Shown in pieces: positions 40,815 to 50,068 of a DNA stretch of 64,000 bases. Every line of letters starts with the position of its first letter. Within the stretch, counting starts at the first letter, position 1. The position numbers were made by a program, and so were the translations under genes. The notes under the pieces are model-generated. The model saw nothing but the letters and a program-made list of their open reading frames with translations. It did no database searches and was not told the DNA's origin. The DNA lies in NCBI RefSeq assembly GCF_001428105.1, contig NZ_LMSJ01000025.1, forward strand, positions 1-64,000, written 5' to 3'. The DNA comes from Paenibacillus sp. Soil766 (GTDB lineage: Bacteria; Bacillota; Bacilli; Paenibacillales; NBRC-103111).

Positions 40815-42473
40815 ATGATCATAGAAAAAAAGGGTATGGGTTCGTCGATTGGCAGACTGATGAAAGATCCATCATCGCTGATCCTTGTCCTCATCAGTTT
40901 CGCTGTTCTCTGTCTCTTCGTCATTTATCCGCTTATCTATGTGATTTCGCTACCAGGAGCAACGGATTGGACAACCTTTTTCAGCAAAAGTCGGTATGCC
41001 AAGGCTCTGCTCCATACAGTTGTCAGCTCCTCCTTATCCGCTCTAACCGCAACCATCTGCGGCTTTATTTATGCGTACTCCATTCATTACAGCAACATCG
41101 TGGGGAAAAAGTTTTTCCGTTTTATCGCCTTTCTCCCGATTCTCGCGCCTTCTGTTATGACCGGCCTGGCCTTCCTGCTTTTATTCGGCAGAGGGGGTAT
41201 GGTCTCACAAACCATGAAAGCATGGTTTAACGTCGAACTGGACTTATATGGGCTGCCTGGCCTCTGGATCGTTCAAACGATTTCCTATTTCCCGCTAGCC
41301 TACATGACGATAACAGGCGTACTTCGATCCATTTCGCCAAACCTGGAAATCGCTGCCCAGAACCTTGGCGCACGCGGCTTCAAACTGTTCCGAACCATTA
41401 CGTTTAGATTAGCACTTCCCGGCGTCATTAATGCCTTTCTACTCGTCGCAATCAATTGCTTTGCCGACTTTGGGAATCCCAAGCTGATTGGGGGCAATTA
41501 CTCTCTCTTGGCTGTTGAAATCTACGGAGAAATCTTAAATAACGAGCCCGGACTCGCATCCGTCATGGGTATCATTCTCGTCATTCCTGCCCTGCTGGTA
41601 TTCATGATTCAAGCCAAGCTGCTGTCCAAAGGCTCCTACTCAACCATCACTGGAAAGCCTGTTTCAGGACTCAACCGGGTGAAGACTTCCCGCAAGACAG
41701 ATATCTTCCTTTTCATATTCAACAGTATTATGGCGCTCTTCATCTTGTCCATGTTCACAATCACCATCCTGTTCGCTTTTACCAAAAACTTCGGACAGAA
41801 CAACACCTTTACGCTGGATCATATGTTTAAAATCGTCTTTAACCCTTCCAGCCCTGCTGTCATGAACAGCTTAGTCTTATCGCTCATCAGTTCTATTCTG
41901 GCTGTTGGCTTCGCCCTCGTGTTGGCCTATGTTGTTGTACGCAAGCCGTTTCCCGGCAAAAAATTGCTGGATTTCACAGCCGTATTGCCAATTGCTTTGC
42001 CTGGGACGTTCGTTGGTCTTGCCTTGATCGTCGCTTTCAGCAATGGACCGATTATGCTGCAAGGATCAGCCATTCTCATTATCGTCGCCATGCTGCTTAA
42101 GCAGATGCCCGTCGGCTATCGTGGTCTCAGCGCTTCCTTCAAGCAGGTAGATAGATCAATTGAGGAAGCCGCAACGAATCTTGGGGCAGACAGCCGCAGC
42201 ACATTAACAACTATTGTATTTCCTATGCTGCAAAAGACCCTCGTTGCGAACTTTGTCTATGCCTTTATGAAAAATATGAACACCTTAAGCACCATTGTCT
42301 TTCTTATTACACCCAAATGGGTCGTTGCCGCCGTTTCCATCTTCAATTATGCAGAGACCGGCACATACTACTGGGCAGCAGCTGTTGCTGTCGGTCTGAT
42401 GGGAGCAACGCTGGCTACGCTTGGTGTGATCAAGCTCATTTTCCGTTCGAAGGTCAAAATATTCGATTTCTAA
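40815..42473 (+). CDS. Fused two-domain ABC permease (FbpB/PhnV/AfuB type)
   Basis: A roughly 552-residue permease with about 12 TM helices in two BPD_transp_1 halves, each with an EAA loop (LEIAAQNLGARGFKLFRTI near residues 190-208; IEEAATNLGADSRSTL near 453-468). Fusion of both halves into one chain is typical of iron and 2-AEP/hexose-phosphate importers. The reading frame is open from 40770. No upstream ATG has a convincing ribosome site, so the start is uncertain; the ATG at 40815 after AAAGGTGG is a reasonable choice. Confidence 0.88.
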   Translation: MIIEKKGMGSSIGRLMKDPSSLILVLISFAVLCLFVIYPLIYVISLPGATDWTTFFSKSRYAKALLHTVVSSSLSALTATICGFIYAYSIHYSNIVGKKFFRFIAFLPILAPSVMTGLAFLLLFGRGGMVSQTMKAWFNVELDLYGLPGLWIVQTISYFPLAYMTITGVLRSISPNLEIAAQNLGARGFKLFRTITFRLALPGVINAFLLVAINCFADFGNPKLIGGNYSLLAVEIYGEILNNEPGLASVMGIILVIPALLVFMIQAKLLSKGSYSTITGKPVSGLNRVKTSRKTDIFLFIFNSIMALFILSMFTITILFAFTKNFGQNNTFTLDHMFKIVFNPSSPAVMNSLVLSLISSILAVGFALVLAYVVVRKPFPGKKLLDFTAVLPIALPGTFVGLALIVAFSNGPIMLQGSAILIIVAMLLKQMPVGYRGLSASFKQVDRSIEEAATNLGADSRSTLTTIVFPMLQKTLVANFVYAFMKNMNTLSTIVFLITPKWVVAAVSIFNYAETGTYYWAAAVAVGLMGATLATLGVIKLIFRSKVKIFDF

Positions 42474-42509
42474 CTATACGTAACACTGACGTCCTAAGGA
42501 GTGAGAAGC

Positions 42510-43589
42510 ATGAGTTCACACATATTGTTGGATTTAAAAAATGTGAGTAAAGTGTTTGGCAGCAATTACGTTCTCAAACAGATTAATTTACAGATTGAAC
42601 GCGGGAAGTTCATTACATTCCTCGGTCCGAGTGGATGCGGAAAAACGACGCTGTTGCGTTCGATTGCAGGCTTTTATACCGTTGATGAGGGTGAAATTTG
42701 GATTGATGGTCGGCTTGTCAACGATCTGCCCCCCTATAAACGTGGAACACCGATGGTATTCCAGGAATACGCATTGTTCCCGCACATGACAGTATTCGAT
42801 AATGTCGCTTACGGGCTCGATATTCAGAAGCGCCCTGAAGCGGAAATACAGGATCGCGTTAAGTCCGCGATGGCTAAAGTGAAACTGACCGGACTTGAGA
42901 AGCGGTACCCGCACGAGATGTCTGGGGGGCAGCAACAGCGGGTAGCTATGGCACGGGCTCTCGTCATGGACTCGCCGATCATCCTGCTCGACGAGCCGCT
43001 AAGTAATTTGGATGCGAAGCTGCGTGAAGAAGTACGTGTGGAACTTCGCAGCATCCAACAAGAGCTTGGTTTAACGGTCATTTATGTCACCCATGACCAA
43101 CTTGAAGCCTTATCAATGTCCGATAACATTGTTGTCTTCAACAAGGGAGTGATTGATCAGTACGGCACACCGCATGATATATATTACAAGCCTCGCACGC
43201 CTTACGTCGCTGACTTCATCGGTACAACGAATTTCGTCGCTGCCGTTGTACGTGAATCTGCGAATGGCAAGGCCACAGTAGAATATGGTACGACTAACAA
43301 ACGTACGGCAAGCGTGATGATCGATGAAGCTGTGACAGCCGGTGAAAAAGTGCTGCTCAGTATTCGACCTGAGTCCATGCGTATTCATGCAACGAATGCC
43401 GGCGAATTCTTGGTGAGCGGCTTCGTGAAATCGTCCATGTTCCTCGGCGAGAAGGAACGGTATTTCATTCTAGATGATGATATGAAAGAATGGATTGTCG
43501 ATGCGTATGATATCGGTTTGACAAGATATCAGGGGAATGTCACGATAAGTGCAGCTGATGACAAAATTCATTTAATAAAACTAAGTTAA
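42510..43589 (+). CDS. ABC importer ATP-binding protein (FbpC/PotA-like)
   Basis: A 359-residue ATPase with Walker A GPSGCGKTT, Q-loop VFQEYALFPHMTV, signature MSGGQQQR, Walker B IILLDEPLSNLD and switch VTHDQLEA. The C-terminal ~110 residues form the TOBE regulatory domain of the MOI/CUT2-like importers. The ATG at 42510 lies 8 bases after AAGGAG; a GTG at 42501 is within that site and is rejected. It completes the transporter with the fused permease. Confidence 0.92.
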   Translation: MSSHILLDLKNVSKVFGSNYVLKQINLQIERGKFITFLGPSGCGKTTLLRSIAGFYTVDEGEIWIDGRLVNDLPPYKRGTPMVFQEYALFPHMTVFDNVAYGLDIQKRPEAEIQDRVKSAMAKVKLTGLEKRYPHEMSGGQQQRVAMARALVMDSPIILLDEPLSNLDAKLREEVRVELRSIQQELGLTVIYVTHDQLEALSMSDNIVVFNKGVIDQYGTPHDIYYKPRTPYVADFIGTTNFVAAVVRESANGKATVEYGTTNKRTASVMIDEAVTAGEKVLLSIRPESMRIHATNAGEFLVSGFVKSSMFLGEKERYFILDDDMKEWIVDAYDIGLTRYQGNVTISAADDKIHLIKLS

Positions 43590-43665
43590 TTGGACATAAC
43601 ATAGCAGCGGGTTGAAAAGGGAAACTTTTGTTTCCTTTTTTGACTATTCAGGAGGAGTTTGCGCC

Positions 43666-44679
43666 ATGTGGAAAAAAGGTTTGCTCGTACTCATAGTAGG
43701 TATCGGTGTGTGCCTTGGATTTCAAGTCTTAGGGGAGAAGAAAAGTAACCAACCGCTTAAGGTAATCGTCATCTTCCACGAAGATGTAGGGAAATTCCTG
43801 CTCGAGACGTTCAAGGAAAAAGCAGATCAACCGTATGATATCATCCGGATGTCCAGCGGTGAAGCAAGCTATAACCTGCTGACGCTGGGTAAAACCGGTA
43901 TTGACGTCGTACTGGGCGGACCTGCTGATCTACACGAGCAGCTCAAAAATAAGAGTAAATCGCTTCGCTACTCATCTGCATCCGCTGGCAGCATCCCCTC
44001 CAAGTACAAAGATGCGAAAGGTTATTGGACCGGAATGTACATGGGGGCACTGGCCATTGGTGTGAACCAAACTGTTTGGCAGCAGGATCCTCAGCTGGCG
44101 GCTCTGCCGCTGCCACAGCAGTACGAGGATCTGCTCCGCCCTGAGCTCAAGGGCAAGATCGAGATTCCTGACCCGGAGACGTCGGGGACAGGTTACACGC
44201 TGCTAGCATCGGTTGCCCAGCAGCGCGGGGATCGTGCAGCGATTGATCTCATGCAAGCGTTGAAAAAGCAAAGCGCCTCCATGACGTTCGCCGGCAACAC
44301 GAGTGCACAGCATCTAGCTGAAGGTGGATTGGCAGCGGCCGTCTCCTTCTTAAGCGACCAGCTGCGTTTCAAAAACTCAGGCTATAACATAAGTTCGTTT
44401 ATTCCGCCCCAGGCAGGCTGGGAGATCGGTGCTATCTCCATCCTAAAGGGAGGCAACAACCCTGCCGCAGCCAAACAGCTTGTTGATTTCATGCTCTCAA
44501 AGGAGACTCAAACCGATTATATGAACACGGCCTTTTCCTTCCCTTTAGTGCCAAATATCCTTGTGAATCCACTCCTTGCGCCAGTGAAGCTGGAGAATCT
44601 CCTTGCTGCTTACCGTTTTGATCTAGCTGCACAGCAGCATGAAAAGCTGCTAAACCAATGGCGAGAAGCGTTGGAGTAG
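43666..44679 (+). CDS. Extracellular solute-binding protein 2 (same transporter)
   Basis: A 337-residue binding protein related to the first one of the operon (GGPADLHEQL, GYWTGMYMGALAIGVN, PDPETSGTGYTLLAS and GGNNPAAAKQLVDFML). It has an N-terminal hydrophobic segment (about 4-22), with no convincing lipobox before its Cys17, so it is probably TM-anchored or secreted. AGGAGG before 43666 fixes the start; the longer open frame lacks a ribosome site. Two different binding proteins flank one permease/ATPase set, so it may deliver a second substrate or act in sensing. Confidence 0.88.
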   Translation: MWKKGLLVLIVGIGVCLGFQVLGEKKSNQPLKVIVIFHEDVGKFLLETFKEKADQPYDIIRMSSGEASYNLLTLGKTGIDVVLGGPADLHEQLKNKSKSLRYSSASAGSIPSKYKDAKGYWTGMYMGALAIGVNQTVWQQDPQLAALPLPQQYEDLLRPELKGKIEIPDPETSGTGYTLLASVAQQRGDRAAIDLMQALKKQSASMTFAGNTSAQHLAEGGLAAAVSFLSDQLRFKNSGYNISSFIPPQAGWEIGAISILKGGNNPAAAKQLVDFMLSKETQTDYMNTAFSFPLVPNILVNPLLAPVKLENLLAAYRFDLAAQQHEKLLNQWREALE

Positions 44680-44752
44680 TATTTAAATTTATGTAAAAAT
44701 TTGTCGTTTCATGTTATCATCTTAACGTAACATTATACGAAAAGGTGGACGG

Positions 44753-46222
44753 ATGATGAACTATATGGAGACATTGCACCGCCGCAACAAACTGCTTGTG
44801 ACTATTATTTGGGGAATGCTGGTGCTAGGTATAGCCGTTGATTTCCTGACTGCAGCAGGCATGGATTCGATCATCGTCCTTCTTGTTGTCGGCACATTGA
44901 CTAGCGGATTGGCAACCATTCTTACCTACAAACGTTGGCTTACCACCTACATCATGTATATCATATCCGCCATTATCACATTACTGACTTGGTTACTCAT
45001 ACTGACGGGCCCCATCTTCACAACCTATCTCCTTGTCTACGTAAATCTAGCCATTATGACGCTGTATGGCAGCTCGCGTGCTATTGCATTCTCCAGCTTT
45101 ATGGGAGTCATTCTAACCGCCTACTTCTTCCTAAGCCCCTACAAAACGGAGATTTTCGGCGACAACGATATGGTCAATATGTACATGTACCTTGCGTTAA
45201 TCGCAGTGCCCTTATTCGTATCTACAAAATTCAGTGAGAAATTGCAAAAAGATATCTTCTCAGAGCGGGAGCAGGCCGTTCTAGAAAAAAACAAATCGGT
45301 CGATTTGGTAAATCTTGTCTCCTCCTCCCTCGTCTCACTTACACAATTCAGCTCGAATTTGAGGCAGAATGCGACAGCAACGGGTTCAATCTCCAGAGAA
45401 GTAACCCAAGCCTTCGGAGAAATTACTGCAAGTACGGAAACGCAAACGTCCAGCATTAGCGATATTAGTGATTCCATTCGTTATATTGAGCAATCCGTCA
45501 CATCCTTGGCTGACCGGTCAACGGCGATGAGAGATCTCTCCGTAAGTTCCGCCCAACTGACTCAGGTGGGAAGTGAAGAGGCCGAGTCCTTAGAAGCACA
45601 AATGAAAAGTGCCCACGAGACCATGGATTCTTCCGTTCAGTTGATGAACGATCTGGACAGTCAGAACTCGCGGATCAGTGACATCGTCGCGACGATTAAG
45701 CATATTTCGACACAGACGAATCTGCTTGCGCTAAATGCAGCCATTGAAGCCGCACGTGCAGGCGAGCACGGCAGAGGATTCGGCGTTGTTTCTCACGAGA
45801 TTCGTAAATTGGCCGAGACCTCGCAGCAAGCTACCGAGCAGATCGAGCAGATTCTCGAGGATATTCGCTCGAAAACAACGCTAGCCGCGGCGCAGGTCTT
45901 ACATGGGCAGCAATCCGTAGCGAATGGCAGTGATGCTGCGCAAAAGGTCGTACAAGTCATGCATGCATTGGCGACCGATGCCGGCCACTTGGAAAGTCAG
46001 TCCGCTCACGTAGAACAATCCGCAGAGAATCTTCACCAACAGTACACGCGAATTACGGACCAGATCGTTACGATTGCTGGTATTACCGAAGAGAACATGG
46101 CATCTATCCAAGAAATGTCCGCAAGTATGACGACACAGGACAGCCGAATTAGCGACATCCTAGAGAGCTTCCTTCAGCTCGACAAGCTCACTTCCGATCT
46201 CAATCGGATGACGAAGGGTTAA
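44753..46222 (+). CDS. Methyl-accepting chemotaxis protein, multi-TM sensor
   Basis: A 489-residue chemoreceptor. The N-terminus has about six closely spaced TM helices (about 18-160) with no large outside domain, then a cytosolic coiled-coil signalling domain. The highly conserved hairpin tip is present ([23 protein letters not shown] near 322-344). No HAMP is seen. It probably senses a membrane-related or internal signal and talks to CheA/CheW. AAGGTGG precedes 44753. It is a single-gene unit with its own terminator. Confidence 0.92.
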   Translation: MMNYMETLHRRNKLLVTIIWGMLVLGIAVDFLTAAGMDSIIVLLVVGTLTSGLATILTYKRWLTTYIMYIISAIITLLTWLLILTGPIFTTYLLVYVNLAIMTLYGSSRAIAFSSFMGVILTAYFFLSPYKTEIFGDNDMVNMYMYLALIAVPLFVSTKFSEKLQKDIFSEREQAVLEKNKSVDLVNLVSSSLVSLTQFSSNLRQNATATGSISREVTQAFGEITASTETQTSSISDISDSIRYIEQSVTSLADRSTAMRDLSVSSAQLTQVGSEEAESLEAQMKSAHETMDSSVQLMNDLDSQNSRISDIVATIKHISTQTNLLALNAAIEAARAGEHGRGFGVVSHEIRKLAETSQQATEQIEQILEDIRSKTTLAAAQVLHGQQSVANGSDAAQKVVQVMHALATDAGHLESQSAHVEQSAENLHQQYTRITDQIVTIAGITEENMASIQEMSASMTTQDSRISDILESFLQLDKLTSDLNRMTKG

Positions 46223-46226
46223 ATGT

Positions 46227-46261
46227 AAAAGTCCAAGCCTCTAATGTAGGCTTGGACTTTT
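46227..46261 (+). terminator. Terminator between the chemoreceptor gene and the spore island
   Basis: A perfect 14-bp stem (AAAAGTCCAAGCCT with AGGCTTGGACTTTT) closes a 7-base loop, 5 bp after the chemoreceptor stop. A-rich and T-rich ends let it serve both convergent genes. Confidence 0.9.
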
Positions 46262-46263
46262 CT

Positions 46264-46440
46264 TCACTTAGGGTTATGTTCCTGCGTGATGGAGCATTTA
46301 TTCTGTATAAATTGAATCTGATTTTCAAGCCGACTGCGCTGCTCTTCCGGGCCTTGGAACTGTTCAAGTTCCTGTATTAAATTGTGCAAATCATCGCCCG
46401 CATTCGCGCAATCATAATTGCTTTCTACATTTTCGAGCAT
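46264..46440 (-). CDS. Small acidic hypothetical protein (58 aa)
   Basis: A reading frame of 58 codons with a GAGGAGG ribosome site about 6 bases before its ATG. The protein starts MLENVESNYD and has two predicted short helices (LHNLIQELEQF, QRSRLENQIQFIQNKC) and two cysteines. It is unrecognised. It stops 3 bp before the terminator at 46227-46261. Its position at the end of a run of spore-surface genes suggests a spore-specific small protein, by inference only. Confidence 0.65.
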   Translation of the reverse strand: MLENVESNYDCANAGDDLHNLIQELEQFQGPEEQRSRLENQIQFIQNKCSITQEHNPK

Positions 46441-46468
46441 AGTCCAGCCTCCTCATGTACGATCAGTG

Positions 46469-46555
46469 TTATTTCCCACCCTTATTGCTGTTTTGGTCCT
46501 GTGTTCGTGTGGTTGTATTTTTTCTGGATTGTCCTTGCTGTTTGTGACCTGACAT
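46469..46555 (-). CDS. Very small basic hydrophilic protein (28 aa)
   Basis: Twenty-eight codons starting MSGHKQQGQS and ending SNKGGK, rich in Lys, Arg, Gln and Thr, preceded by AAGGAG about 11 bases before the ATG. It lies 28 bp upstream of the 58-aa gene on the same strand. Tiny basic proteins of this kind are common in sporulating cells, but I do not recognise this one. Confidence 0.45.
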   Translation of the reverse strand: MSGHKQQGQSRKNTTTRTQDQNSNKGGK

Positions 46556-46707
46556 GTTGTTTCACGCTCCTTGAAATGTAGGTTTTAGATAGTGCGAGTT
46601 TATTATGAGCAGCTAGCTGAATTTGATACGATGAATTTCACATATGAGTAAACGAGTAAAAAACCACCTCTTAGTGAGAGTGGTTTTCTTAAAAGATTTC
46701 AGCCATC

Positions 46708-47133
46708 TTACTTTTTACCTTTACCTTCTTTACCTTCTTTGCCCTTGCCCTCTTTATCTTCCTTGCCTTTTTCCCCTTTGCCCTTGCCCTCTTTATCTTC
46801 CTTACCTTTTTCCTCTTTGCCCTTGCCTTCTTTTTCTTCCTTACCTTTTTCCTCTTTGCCCTTGCCTTCTTTACCTTCTTTGCCTTCTTTAACCTCTTTA
46901 CCTTCTTTGCCTTCTTTGCCTTCTTTGCCTTCTTTGCCCTCTTTACCCTCTTTACCTTCCTTGCCTTTGCCCTTTTCTTCTTTTTGCCCTTGTCCTTTTG
47001 CTGCATCCTTACCTTTTTCTTCTTTCTGTTCTGTTCCTTTGGCTTCTTTTACTTCTTGTTCTTTATTGCCGTTCTCATTCTTGTGTTCACCATGTTCATG
47101 GCCATGTTTACCAGGGCCTTTTCCTCCAGGCAT
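46708..47133 (-). CDS. Lys/Glu/Gly tandem-repeat protein
   Basis: A 141-residue, extremely low-complexity protein. It has a Gly/His/Lys N-terminus (MPGGKGPGKHGHEHGEH), a Glu/Lys-rich linker, and from about residue 55 a run of (K/E)GKEGKEGK-type tripeptide and hexapeptide repeats to the end. It is highly charged and probably disordered, comparable in style to spore-coat repeat proteins. AGGAGGT lies 7 bases before the ATG at 47133; a GTG at 47139 is too close. The long open frames on the opposite strand and in other frames are a by-product of the 3-bp-phase repeat. Confidence 0.75.
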   Translation of the reverse strand: MPGGKGPGKHGHEHGEHKNENGNKEQEVKEAKGTEQKEEKGKDAAKGQGQKEEKGKGKEGKEGKEGKEGKEGKEGKEGKEVKEGKEGKEGKGKEEKGKEEKEGKGKEEKGKEDKEGKGKGEKGKEDKEGKGKEGKEGKGKK

Positions 47134-47157
47134 ATGCACTACCTCCTAATTATATAG

Positions 47158-47826
47158 TTACATGGTTGGCGAATGGACGCTTTTAATATGCTGAATATTT
47201 GTGTAAAAGGTCCTGCCTTCCGCTGTAATCATGTGGACAATATTATTTTCAATTTCTCTTAGTAATCCGATCTTACTAGGGCTTCTCCCCAAGTCAAAAA
47301 CAACTATTTTACCTTCCAGCTTTTTCAGTTGCTCCTCAAAAGAGCGAGATAAGGGTAAATCGGAAGGATTTACAGGGAAAAATTTTTTATCCAGAAGGTA
47401 AGGCGTTTGATAATCATTGTATGGAATTAGCCACTTCAAATGGTTTAATGGTATAAACATCGTTTTGTAAACAGGGGAATAAAATTCGAAGTAATTCGTC
47501 ATAATGTGGGTAATGTAACCGTGTATAGGTTGAAATCCTGAAACAAAAATTTCTGAAAAGACCCCTTTGGAATTCATTAATATTTTTCTATATGAAATTT
47601 TGTCGCCATTGATTGGCTTTTCAGTAAGAGCAGAGAAGTCCGTCGAACTTTTTTTGGTATTCATATTGACAGTCATAATATGGAAAGAAGGGATATATAC
47701 ATATCGCTCCCCGTTATATATAACTAGGATATCTTGCCCTGCATCTACCAAAACGCCCGTGTGCCATTTATCACCGAGCAATTCAACATCAATAACCGCT
47801 CCTAGCTTCTTCTGAAAAAGGTCCAT
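47158..47826 (-). CDS. CotB-like spore-coat protein 1
   Basis: A 222-residue protein with repeated small beta-barrel (Sm-like) units: GVLVDAGQDILVIYNGERYVYIPSFHI split over residues 24-50, a diverged middle unit, and a C-terminal KIVVFDLG....HMITAEGRTFYTNIQHIKS. This is the unit arrangement of CotB/YtxO-like spore coat proteins, though similarity is weaker than for the protein at 49360-49875. The ATG at 47826 is 8 bases after AGGAGG. It is a predicted structural coat protein. Confidence 0.7.
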   Translation of the reverse strand: MDLFQKKLGAVIDVELLGDKWHTGVLVDAGQDILVIYNGERYVYIPSFHIMTVNMNTKKSSTDFSALTEKPINGDKISYRKILMNSKGVFSEIFVSGFQPIHGYITHIMTNYFEFYSPVYKTMFIPLNHLKWLIPYNDYQTPYLLDKKFFPVNPSDLPLSRSFEEQLKKLEGKIVVFDLGRSPSKIGLLREIENNIVHMITAEGRTFYTNIQHIKSVHSPTM

Positions 47827-47841
47827 CAATGTCACCTCCTC

Positions 47842-49206
47842 TCACTTAAATAACCAGCCCGTCCATACATATAAACTAAGAAGACTTATAAAAAGACCAA
47901 TAGGAATGATCATAATCGTCACTTTAATATATTGGCTCCAAGTAAGCCTTATATGATGTTTTCTCAGAATATGCATCCATATCAATGAAGCTAGAGTACC
48001 CATCGGTAACAATAATGAGCCGATATCTGCACCAATGACAGTTGCTAAATAAGCCGTATGCATAGTGAATGAGTCTAAACCCATATTTTGCAAAGATAAG
48101 GTGCCAATCATAATTGACGGTAGGTTGTTAAACAAATTGGACATTGCTGTAAGCAGCATCCCCATGAGAAAGATGGCATTAAAGTGATTTTCGGCGACCG
48201 CTCCACCAAGCCATTGTACGAGAAAGTCAGTCAGTCCTGAATTATGAAGCCCGTAAATAATGACATAGATACTAAAAGCGAAAATAAGAATATGCCAAGG
48301 CGTTTTTACTAGAATATCTTTGGGCCCAATTCCTTTACGCATCCACCTAACTATAATAAGAACAATAGCACCAATGATTGCTGGCCATTCCGTAGCTACC
48401 CCAAAAGGGGTTAGTAAGAAAAAGCTGCAACGTATCAAAATGACGACCAGGATGCAAATTCGAAACAGTCCCCAATCTATATATCCCTTGTCCTTCGGAT
48501 CTACCCTGAGAGGGTGGAAAGTTGAGGAATTGTCATGTACAATAGCGTTTATTGAAGAGGGCTGCAAGGAGATAATCTTCAAGGGAATCTCACGCTTAAA
48601 ATAGACAAAAAGCAAATACGTAATCGTAATAATACCCATCATGGCGGGTACAAACATCATAGATGTGTAGGTGTTAAGATCTAAACCGACGGTTTTTAAC
48701 GCGATCAGATTTGCTAGGTTACTGACGCCGATAGGTGCGCTTGCTCCAGTTGCAACTAAGGCTCCAGAGATGAGGTAGGGGATTTTTTGCCTCGTTTTTA
48801 AGTTAAGAATAGATAGGGTTTGGATGATGATGGGGGTTGTGATTAGGATGCTTCCGTCATTATTAAAAAACATCGTCATTAAAAAGCATAAAATATTAAT
48901 GTACCAGAAGAGTGCTCGACCGGACCCCTTTGCCCGAACAGCCAAATTAATAGCTGCCCACCTAAACACCCCAATACTCTCTAATACAATTGACATTACA
49001 ATTGTTGATATAATGGTTATGCTTGCCCCACTAACAATGGAGGCTATATGGTACACACCTGCAAGGGGCACAATGCCTAGAGCCAAGAAAATCAAAGCAC
49101 CTAGGGTTGTTGGAATAGATTCATTAATACCGAATGGCCTCCAAATTATCAACAACGTAACGGTAACAAAAACAATAGAGATTACCGCAGTTGTTATATC
49201 AAACAT
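47842..49206 (-). CDS. ArsB/NhaD-type (CitMHS superfamily) ion transporter
   Basis: A 454-residue integral membrane protein with 11-12 TM helices. The IT-superfamily pattern appears twice: NNDGSILITTPIII (about 116-129) and a C-terminal NLFNNLPSIMIGTLSL (about 375-390), the discontinuous helices of this fold. Members export arsenite or move Na+/H+ or carboxylates; the substrate is unknown. The ATG at 49206 follows a GTGAGG site; earlier in-frame codons lack one. It lies 15 bp upstream of a CotB-like gene within a cluster of spore-surface genes, which suggests sporulation-time expression. Confidence 0.88.
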   Translation of the reverse strand: MFDITTAVISIVFVTVTLLIIWRPFGINESIPTTLGALIFLALGIVPLAGVYHIASIVSGASITIISTIVMSIVLESIGVFRWAAINLAVRAKGSGRALFWYINILCFLMTMFFNNDGSILITTPIIIQTLSILNLKTRQKIPYLISGALVATGASAPIGVSNLANLIALKTVGLDLNTYTSMMFVPAMMGIITITYLLFVYFKREIPLKIISLQPSSINAIVHDNSSTFHPLRVDPKDKGYIDWGLFRICILVVILIRCSFFLLTPFGVATEWPAIIGAIVLIIVRWMRKGIGPKDILVKTPWHILIFAFSIYVIIYGLHNSGLTDFLVQWLGGAVAENHFNAIFLMGMLLTAMSNLFNNLPSIMIGTLSLQNMGLDSFTMHTAYLATVIGADIGSLLLPMGTLASLIWMHILRKHHIRLTWSQYIKVTIMIIPIGLFISLLSLYVWTGWLFK

Positions 49207-49359
49207 GATCTTGCACCTCACAAGGGTTGGCAGATGATGATCCAAGTTTCAGTACAGTGATAGGGAGGGTGAGAATTTTAAATAATGTCGATCTAGCTAG
49301 GAATACAATGATCAGCATATTTCCCCTCCTCCCACCTACAATTAAGATTCAGAGATAGA

Positions 49360-49875
49360 TTATTTTTTCTCGTTACTACTATCTTGCTTTTGTTCCTGCT
49401 TTTGTTCCTGCTTTTGTTCTTTCTTTTCCTCTTGGTTTTCCTTTTTAACGCCGTAAGACATGCTTTTAACATGAAAGTTAAAAATAGTGACTAATTCATG
49501 GTTAACAACCATCGTAATATAGTCATCAGTGGCATCGGCTAGAACGCCCTGGATACTCTCATGTCCCCCACGGTTAACTTGACACCACAGGTTTTTCATA
49601 CCTTTCAATAAACCAACAAAGTTGTCAGCTTCCATAATTTTCAAAGGGGCTGCATTCGCCTGTGTTAGCAAATACTCCGCAGAATCTTTCGTATTCAGTG
49701 TGAGACTTTTCAAATGACTTGTGTTGTAATAAATAAGTCCATCCTTCTCATTGTAAATACCCACATAATCGAATCCCACCGCAACAATCTCGCCTTGTCG
49801 GGATTCAGGACCCCCGCGATCCAGTCTTACTTGTTTACCCATTAGCAAAGAATAATCGAATGCCATAATAATCAT
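49360..49875 (-). CDS. CotB-like spore-coat protein 2
   Basis: A 171-residue protein clearly resembling Bacillus CotB: two Sm-like units with the hallmark motif RGGPES (in VRLDRGGPESRQGEIVAVG) and RGGHESIQGVLAD, the YYNTSHLKSL and FNFHVKSMSYG strands that end each unit, and the MEADNF linker. It lacks the long Ser/Lys tail of CotB and ends instead in a KEQKQEQKQE repeat. Two starts (49875 and 49866) are possible around AAGGGGG. It is a predicted spore outer-coat protein. Confidence 0.88.
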   Translation of the reverse strand: MIIMAFDYSLLMGKQVRLDRGGPESRQGEIVAVGFDYVGIYNEKDGLIYYNTSHLKSLTLNTKDSAEYLLTQANAAPLKIMEADNFVGLLKGMKNLWCQVNRGGHESIQGVLADATDDYITMVVNHELVTIFNFHVKSMSYGVKKENQEEKKEQKQEQKQEQKQDSSNEKK

Positions 49876-50015
49876 TTCCCCCTTCAGGTGGTGGTTAGTT
49901 GTTGTTGCATGATGTATATATACTCACATGGCAAAGGTTTGTACCCAACGAATGCCCTGTCTCTTAAAAACTCCACGAATATCACTAGAGGGTATTTATA
50001 CGTGGATATACATAC

Positions 50016-50049
50016 AGATCCCCTCCAATTAATAGGCTGGAGGGGATCT
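50016..50049 (-). terminator. Terminator after the collagen-like gene
   Basis: A 12-bp perfect stem (AGATCCCCTCCA with TGGAGGGGATCT) lies about 20 bp past the stop of the minus-strand collagen-like gene. Confidence 0.75.
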
Positions 50050-50068
50050 GCACGATTTCAGACAGACG

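Noticed and set aside
46739-47149. Plus-strand Pro/Leu/Ser-rich frame opposite the Lys/Glu/Gly gene
   Set aside because: It is a by-product of the 3-bp-phase repeat. The minus-strand frame has the ribosome site and a non-repeat N-terminus.
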